Positions 5,752 through 8,397 of a stretch of 8,397 nucleotides of DNA are shown here, in pieces. Source of the DNA: MWH-TA3 sp044353905 (GTDB taxonomy: Bacteria; Actinomycetota; Actinomycetes; Actinomycetales; Microbacteriaceae); assembly GCA_044353905.1 (NCBI GenBank), contig JBILBA010000032.1, forward strand, positions 1 to 8,397. The letters are read 5' to 3'. The translations under genes and the position numbers were made by a program. Numbering within the stretch: the stretch's first letter is position 1; every line of letters starts with the position of its first letter. The notes below the pieces were generated by a model. That model did not search any database. It was not told the origin of the DNA and worked only from the letters and a program-made list of their open reading frames with translations.

Positions 5752-6777
5752 ATGCGAATTGGAGTTCTCACTTCCGGCGGCGATGCCCCTGGCCTCAACG
5801 CCGTCATCCGTGGCGCTGTGCTCAACGGCGAACGTCACTACGGGATGTCCTTCATTGGTATCAAGGATGGCTGGCGTGGCTTGGTCGACGCCGACTTCCA
5901 GAAACTCGAGCGGGCGGACGTCAAGGGAATTGGCAAGATGGGCGGCACCATTCTCGGTTCCTCTCGAACGAATCCCTTCGAGGGAAACGGCGGCATAGAT
6001 CGCATCAACCAGGTCATGTCCGACGCCGGCATGGATGGCCTGCTGGTCATCGGTGGTGAAGGAACTCTCGCCGCCGCAAATCGCCTGTCCGAGGCCGGCA
6101 TCAAGATTGTTGGCATACCGAAGACCGTCGACAACGACCTGTCCGCCACCGATTACACCTTTGGCTTCGACACCGCGGTAAACATTGCGACCGATTCCAT
6201 GGATCGCCTGCGCACGACCGGGGACTCTCACCACCGGTGCATGGTCGCAGAGGTCATGGGTCGCCATGTTGGCTGGATTGCCCTTCACTCGGGAATGGCC
6301 GCTGGGGCCCACGCGATCCTGATTCCCGAACGCAAAACGTCGTTGGACGAGATTGTCGGATGGGTTATATCGGCCTACGAGCGCGGACGCGCTCCGCTTG
6401 TGTGCGTTGCCGAGGGATTCCTCCTCGACACGATGGACGACGCACACAGTGAACGCGGGCTCGATGCCTTTGGTCGGCCGCGCCTCGGAGGAATTGGCGA
6501 AGTGCTCGCCCCGTTGATCGAAGAGGCAACGGGTATCGAGACTCGCGCAACGACACTCGGTCACATCCAACGAGGAGGGACTCCGTCGGCGTTCGATCGA
6601 GTTCTCGCCACCCGGTTCGGGATGAACGCGGTCCGTGTCATTTCCGAAGGCGGCTGGGGGTCTCTGGTGGCCCTTCGTGGCACCGACATCGTGACAACAA
6701 CCTTCGAATCAGCACTCGGACAACTCAAAACCGTGCCCGATGCCCGCTGGTCCGAAGCCGCTCTGCTCTTCGGCTAG
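5752..6777 (+). CDS. pfkA: 6-phosphofructokinase, group III (mixed-substrate type)
   Basis: This cytoplasmic glycolytic enzyme of 341 residues phosphorylates fructose 6-phosphate to fructose 1,6-bisphosphate. Visible landmarks are the N-terminal nucleotide loop TSGGDAPGLNAVIRG (7-21), GGEGTL (101-106), IPKTVDNDL with the catalytic base Asp127 (122-130), MGR (169-171), IPER (191-194), EGF (221-223) and HIQRGGTPSAFDR (271-283), all in the family order. The numbering happens to match the E. coli enzyme through the active site. Gly104 is the residue found in ATP-using enzymes, while Lys124 is typical of pyrophosphate-using ones. This combination is known for group III actinobacterial enzymes, several of which use ATP. 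ATP is therefore the likely donor, but sequence alone does not settle it. The length is close to that of actinobacterial relatives. The gene runs tail to tail into hemD and the two TAG stops share CTAG. Confidence 0.95.
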   Translation: MRIGVLTSGGDAPGLNAVIRGAVLNGERHYGMSFIGIKDGWRGLVDADFQKLERADVKGIGKMGGTILGSSRTNPFEGNGGIDRINQVMSDAGMDGLLVIGGEGTLAAANRLSEAGIKIVGIPKTVDNDLSATDYTFGFDTAVNIATDSMDRLRTTGDSHHRCMVAEVMGRHVGWIALHSGMAAGAHAILIPERKTSLDEIVGWVISAYERGRAPLVCVAEGFLLDTMDDAHSERGLDAFGRPRLGGIGEVLAPLIEEATGIETRATTLGHIQRGGTPSAFDRVLATRFGMNAVRVISEGGWGSLVALRGTDIVTTTFESALGQLKTVPDARWSEAALLFG

Positions 6778-7571
6778 GCGTCGCGGAATTCCAACAACGC
6801 GTCAATGAGCGCGTCGTTGCTGCGTTCCGCGGCGGTGTGAGAAACGATCAGGCCCGCCTGCTGAGCGTCGAACGCGGTCCGAGGCCCGATGCAAATGACG
6901 GCGGTTGATTCCGGTATCGGACTGAGCTGCTCGGCGAGTTGTCGAGCCACACTTCCCGAACTCACGAGAATCGCGGTGATGTCTCCTGAGTGGACTCGCG
7001 TGCGGACGTCATCCGGAATCGGAACTCCGACTGTTCGGTAGGCAGACACAAATGTCGCATTGATTCCGCGCTGGTCAAATCCGGCGGCGAGAACGGGTTC
7101 CGACGTCTCCGAGTGCGGAACAAGGATCGTCGACTCGGTAAAACCTTCGGGCAGCGAGCTGATGAACCCCCGAGAGGAATTATCGGTGGGGGGAACGAAA
7201 TCAACGCGAATACTCGCAAACGACAACGCTTGGGCCGTGGTCTCGCCAATCGCGGCTACTCGGGTTCGCTCGGGGATTTCAACCTTGTGGTGTTGAAGCA
7301 CGTCAACGGTCGTCGCGCTGGTCAGAACAATCCAGTCGTATGACCCCGCGGTGAGGGAATCAAACTGAGCCTGAAGAGCACTGGCGTCATCCGCAGACGC
7401 AAAGTTCACAACGGGGGCAACGACCGTCCGCGCACCGAGCGTTGTCAAACGATTGGTGATGTCCTCTGCAAATCGTCCGCCGCGGGGAATGAGAACGGTC
7501 TGGTCGCCGAGTCGGCGGATGACCGGGATGCTCGCCGTCGGGCTCACTTCACGAATTGCAAAATCAGTCAT
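6774..7571 (-). CDS. hemD: Uroporphyrinogen-III synthase
   Basis: This cytoplasmic enzyme of 265 residues from the chosen start closes and rearranges hydroxymethylbilane to uroporphyrinogen III, the branch point for heme, siroheme and cobalamin. The family is divergent, but the two-lobe HemD pattern is clear: VLIPRGGRFAEDITNRL with GA and PVV (26-55), DWIVLTSATTVDVL (79-92), VAAIGETTAQAL (105-116), TILVPHSE (148-155), AYRTV (177-181), TAILVSSGSVARQL (199-212) and VICIGPRTAFDAQQAGL (225-241). An upstream ATG at 7628 would overlap the DUF3618-like gene by 65 bases. The ATG at 7571 overlaps it by only 8 and is preferred, though the site has no obvious Shine-Dalgarno sequence, so coupling is likely. 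No other hem gene is visible nearby; the upstream neighbours encode small membrane proteins. The gene ends against pfkA with a 4-base stop overlap. Confidence 0.88.
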   Translation of the reverse strand: MTDFAIREVSPTASIPVIRRLGDQTVLIPRGGRFAEDITNRLTTLGARTVVAPVVNFASADDASALQAQFDSLTAGSYDWIVLTSATTVDVLQHHKVEIPERTRVAAIGETTAQALSFASIRVDFVPPTDNSSRGFISSLPEGFTESTILVPHSETSEPVLAAGFDQRGINATFVSAYRTVGVPIPDDVRTRVHSGDITAILVSSGSVARQLAEQLSPIPESTAVICIGPRTAFDAQQAGLIVSHTAAERSNDALIDALLEFRDA

Positions 7572-7797
7572 CGCCAAAAACCGCCCATGCGATTGTGCTG
7601 ACCACGATGACACCGAGGATTCCTGCACCGATTATCCACGGCACGGGATTTGCTTGATACGAGCCTGCGACACGTTCGCTCAATACCTTGCGTTGTTCCG
7701 TCAGATCGAGCTTCTGCTCGAGTTCGGAGACCGACTTCTGGAACTGTTCACGTCGTGCCGCGATGTCCGCCGCGATTTTCTGTCGCTCACTTGCCAT
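7564..7797 (-). CDS. Small single-helix membrane protein, DUF3618-like
   Basis: This is a 77-residue protein. Residues 1-45 are charged and helical, with a heptad-like run (RREQFQKSVSELEQKLDLTE) that could form a short coiled coil or lie along the membrane. One membrane segment follows at about 52-74 (PWIIGAGILGVIVV), then a short acidic tail ending GDD. Length, layout and position directly after a holin-like gene fit the DUF3618 family, which has no established function. The start is chosen from a strong Shine-Dalgarno sequence (AAGGGGA, 7804-7810) 6 bases upstream; longer readings up to 7932 show no sensible protein. It overlaps the upstream holin-like gene by 11 bases and hemD by 8, so all three are probably one transcript. 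Confidence 0.8.
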   Translation of the reverse strand: MASERQKIAADIAARREQFQKSVSELEQKLDLTEQRKVLSERVAGSYQANPVPWIIGAGILGVIVVSTIAWAVFGDD

Positions 7798-8185
7798 CTT
7801 TAGTCCCCTTCCCCAAGTTTCGGAAGTCTTTGGCAATCTGGTCGACCGATTCAAAGGGGGTGAAGCCCTTGCGAATCGATGCGACACCGAGTGCGATGAA
7901 TGCGAGGCCGCCGACCAGAGCGACTCCCGCAACGGTGAGTGCGGCAGCCCACGCTGGCATGAACTCTGCCAAACCCAGGATGAGGGCGACGACGAGCATC
8001 GTCAGGACCATCGACAACAGTGTGACGCCCAGCGTCACCCAGCCGATACCAATTCCGGCGGCGCGCAGCTTCCCCGCAAATTCAGATTGCAGTAAGCGGA
8101 TTTCGGCGCGAACCAGATCACTAAGTTCTCCCGGTAAATCGGCCAGCAACCGAAAAAAGCTACGCGTTTTCGCGTCTTTCGCCAT
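7787..8185 (-). CDS. Holin-like two-helix membrane protein (actinobacterial holin superfamily III, DUF1469 type)
   Basis: This is a 132-residue membrane protein. An amphipathic N-terminal stretch (RSFFRLLADLPGELSDLVRAEIRLLQSEFAGKLRAAG, about 8-44, described here as one helix-rich segment) precedes two membrane helices at about 46-70 and 77-103, then a basic, polar C-terminal tail ending KGTKDGK. The pattern LxxLVRAEIRLLxxE before paired helices is characteristic of the Phage_holin_3_6 family. Despite the name, these are chromosomal proteins common in actinobacteria with no lysis partner; a role in the envelope is likely but undefined. It starts 6 bases after the stop of the partial gene to its right and overlaps the DUF3618-like gene by 11 bases. 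The Shine-Dalgarno sequence is weak (AAGAAG within the preceding gene), suggesting re-initiation. Confidence 0.85.
   Translation of the reverse strand: MAKDAKTRSFFRLLADLPGELSDLVRAEIRLLQSEFAGKLRAAGIGIGWVTLGVTLLSMVLTMLVVALILGLAEFMPAWAAALTVAGVALVGGLAFIALGVASIRKGFTPFESVDQIAKDFRNLGKGTKDGK
7804..7810 (-). promoter_or_regulatory. Ribosome binding site of the DUF3618-like gene
   Basis: On the minus strand AAGGGGA lies 6 bases before the ATG at 7797-7795 and within the end of the holin-like gene. It fixes the start of the small gene and shows that genes inside the operon use Shine-Dalgarno sites even though first genes in this window appear leaderless. Confidence 0.7.
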
Positions 8186-8191
8186 AAGCGG

Positions 8192-8397
8192 TTACTTCTT
8201 CGGTTTAGCAGTGGATCGTGCGGGAGTCGTCTTCTTTGACGCGGGCTTTGGTGCGGGCTTTGCCGCGGTTTTCCGCGCTGGAGTTGCGGGTTTTGCTGGC
8301 GTTGAGACCGATCGAACGGCTTCGACGCGCTCGGCGATCTTCTTGACGTTCTCCGAGACGGCCGAGGCAACCTCGGGCGCGTTCTCTTTGACGAACT
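8192..8397 (-). CDS. Partial protein with Lys/Pro/Ala-rich C-terminal tail (runs off the right edge)
   Basis: An open frame enters at the right edge and ends at TAA (8194-8192), giving the last 68 or so residues. The first part (KENAPEVASAVSENVKK, then IAERVEAVRS) reads as an amphipathic helix with repeated Val/Ala spacing. The rest, starting near STPAKPATPARKTAAK, is low-complexity, strongly basic and built from KPA/KPAP/KPAS-like units, ending TAKPKK. Such histone H1-like tails bind nucleic acid or acidic polymers in some actinobacterial proteins, but they are also common on small envelope proteins. The N-terminal part is missing, so no family can be named. The stop lies 6 bases before the holin-like gene, so it is probably the upstream member of the same operon. 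Codon use (mixed AAG/AAA, CCC/CCA) keeps the frame open throughout. Confidence 0.65.
   Translation of the reverse strand, partial: FVKENAPEVASAVSENVKKIAERVEAVRSVSTPAKPATPARKTAAKPAPKPASKKTTPARSTAKPKK
8241..8262 (-). repeat. Short direct repeat within the KPA-rich coding tail
   Basis: GCGGGCTTTG occurs twice (8241-8250 and 8253-8262) with a 12-base period, which is four codons. It corresponds to the repeated KPAP/KPAS units of the partial protein and is a candidate for slippage-driven length variation. Confidence 0.5.

Noticed and set aside
5662..6570. A 302-residue open frame on the minus strand opposite pfkA and the end of the Lrp-type gene
   Set aside because: It lies fully antisense to well-recognised genes, shows no recognisable motif, and such mirror frames are common in GC-rich coding DNA.
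7572..7628. Upstream ATG for hemD at 7628
   Set aside because: It would overlap the DUF3618-like gene by 65 bases and add a serine-rich segment unlike HemD; the ATG at 7571 gives an ordinary overlap and family length.
7798..7932. N-terminal extension of the DUF3618-like protein to 7932
   Set aside because: The added residues are antisense-like filler rich in Ser/Arg, lie inside the holin-like gene in another frame, and precede a strong ribosome binding site for the short form.
7787..8185. Prophage or lysis cassette suggested by the holin-like gene
   Set aside because: No endolysin, integrase, structural phage gene or attachment site is visible, and this holin superfamily is common as a chromosomal actinobacterial gene.
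1..8397. An undescribed defence, toxin-antitoxin, mobile or biosynthetic system
   Set aside because: Every complete gene fits a known housekeeping or widespread family; there are no nuclease, reverse transcriptase, toxin, transposase or repeat-array signals on either strand.

Overview
The window looks like an ordinary, tightly packed stretch of chromosome from a high-GC Gram-positive bacterium (Actinomycetota). Microbacteriaceae or a close relative with a compact genome is my best guess. The reasons are a SenX3-RegX3 pair that closely resembles the mycobacterial one, an actinobacterial-type phosphofructokinase, a DUF3618/holin-like membrane protein pair, a GTG start codon, and -10 boxes placed directly in front of start codons (leaderless genes). 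I see no rRNA, tRNA, CRISPR array, insertion sequence or prophage, and no gene-free stretch longer than 82 bases.

Layout from left to right. (1) senX3-regX3 (+) is a phosphate-type two-component system. Its genes overlap, and it is preceded by an 82-base control region with inverted repeats. (2) A lipoate-protein ligase and an alpha/beta hydrolase of the lysophospholipase/monoacylglycerol lipase type form a two-gene minus-strand operon with ATGA coupling. This operon runs tail to tail into regX3. (3) Divergent from the hydrolase, an MFS exporter of the EntS/DHA3 type (+) is followed by an Lrp/AsnC regulator (+) with its own strong leaderless promoter, and then by a group III 6-phosphofructokinase (+). 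(4) A minus-strand run converges on pfkA: a partial gene at the right edge with a Lys/Pro/Ala-rich tail, then a holin-like two-helix membrane protein, a small DUF3618-like single-helix protein, and uroporphyrinogen-III synthase (hemD). The last three overlap one another and are probably one transcript.

The jobs are mostly housekeeping: phosphate sensing, lipoylation of 2-oxoacid dehydrogenases, lipid ester hydrolysis, efflux, glycolysis and heme synthesis. I find no previously undescribed multi-gene system. The points most worth a second look are architectural. Leaderless promoters stand before four of the five visible transcription-unit starts, and they revise two start codons. Both convergent gene pairs overlap by exactly four bases at their stop codons. 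The lipoate ligase carries its accessory domain at the N terminus, the reverse of the E. coli order. The phosphofructokinase has a mixed Gly104/Lys124 donor site. hemD is coupled to envelope-protein genes rather than to other hem genes.
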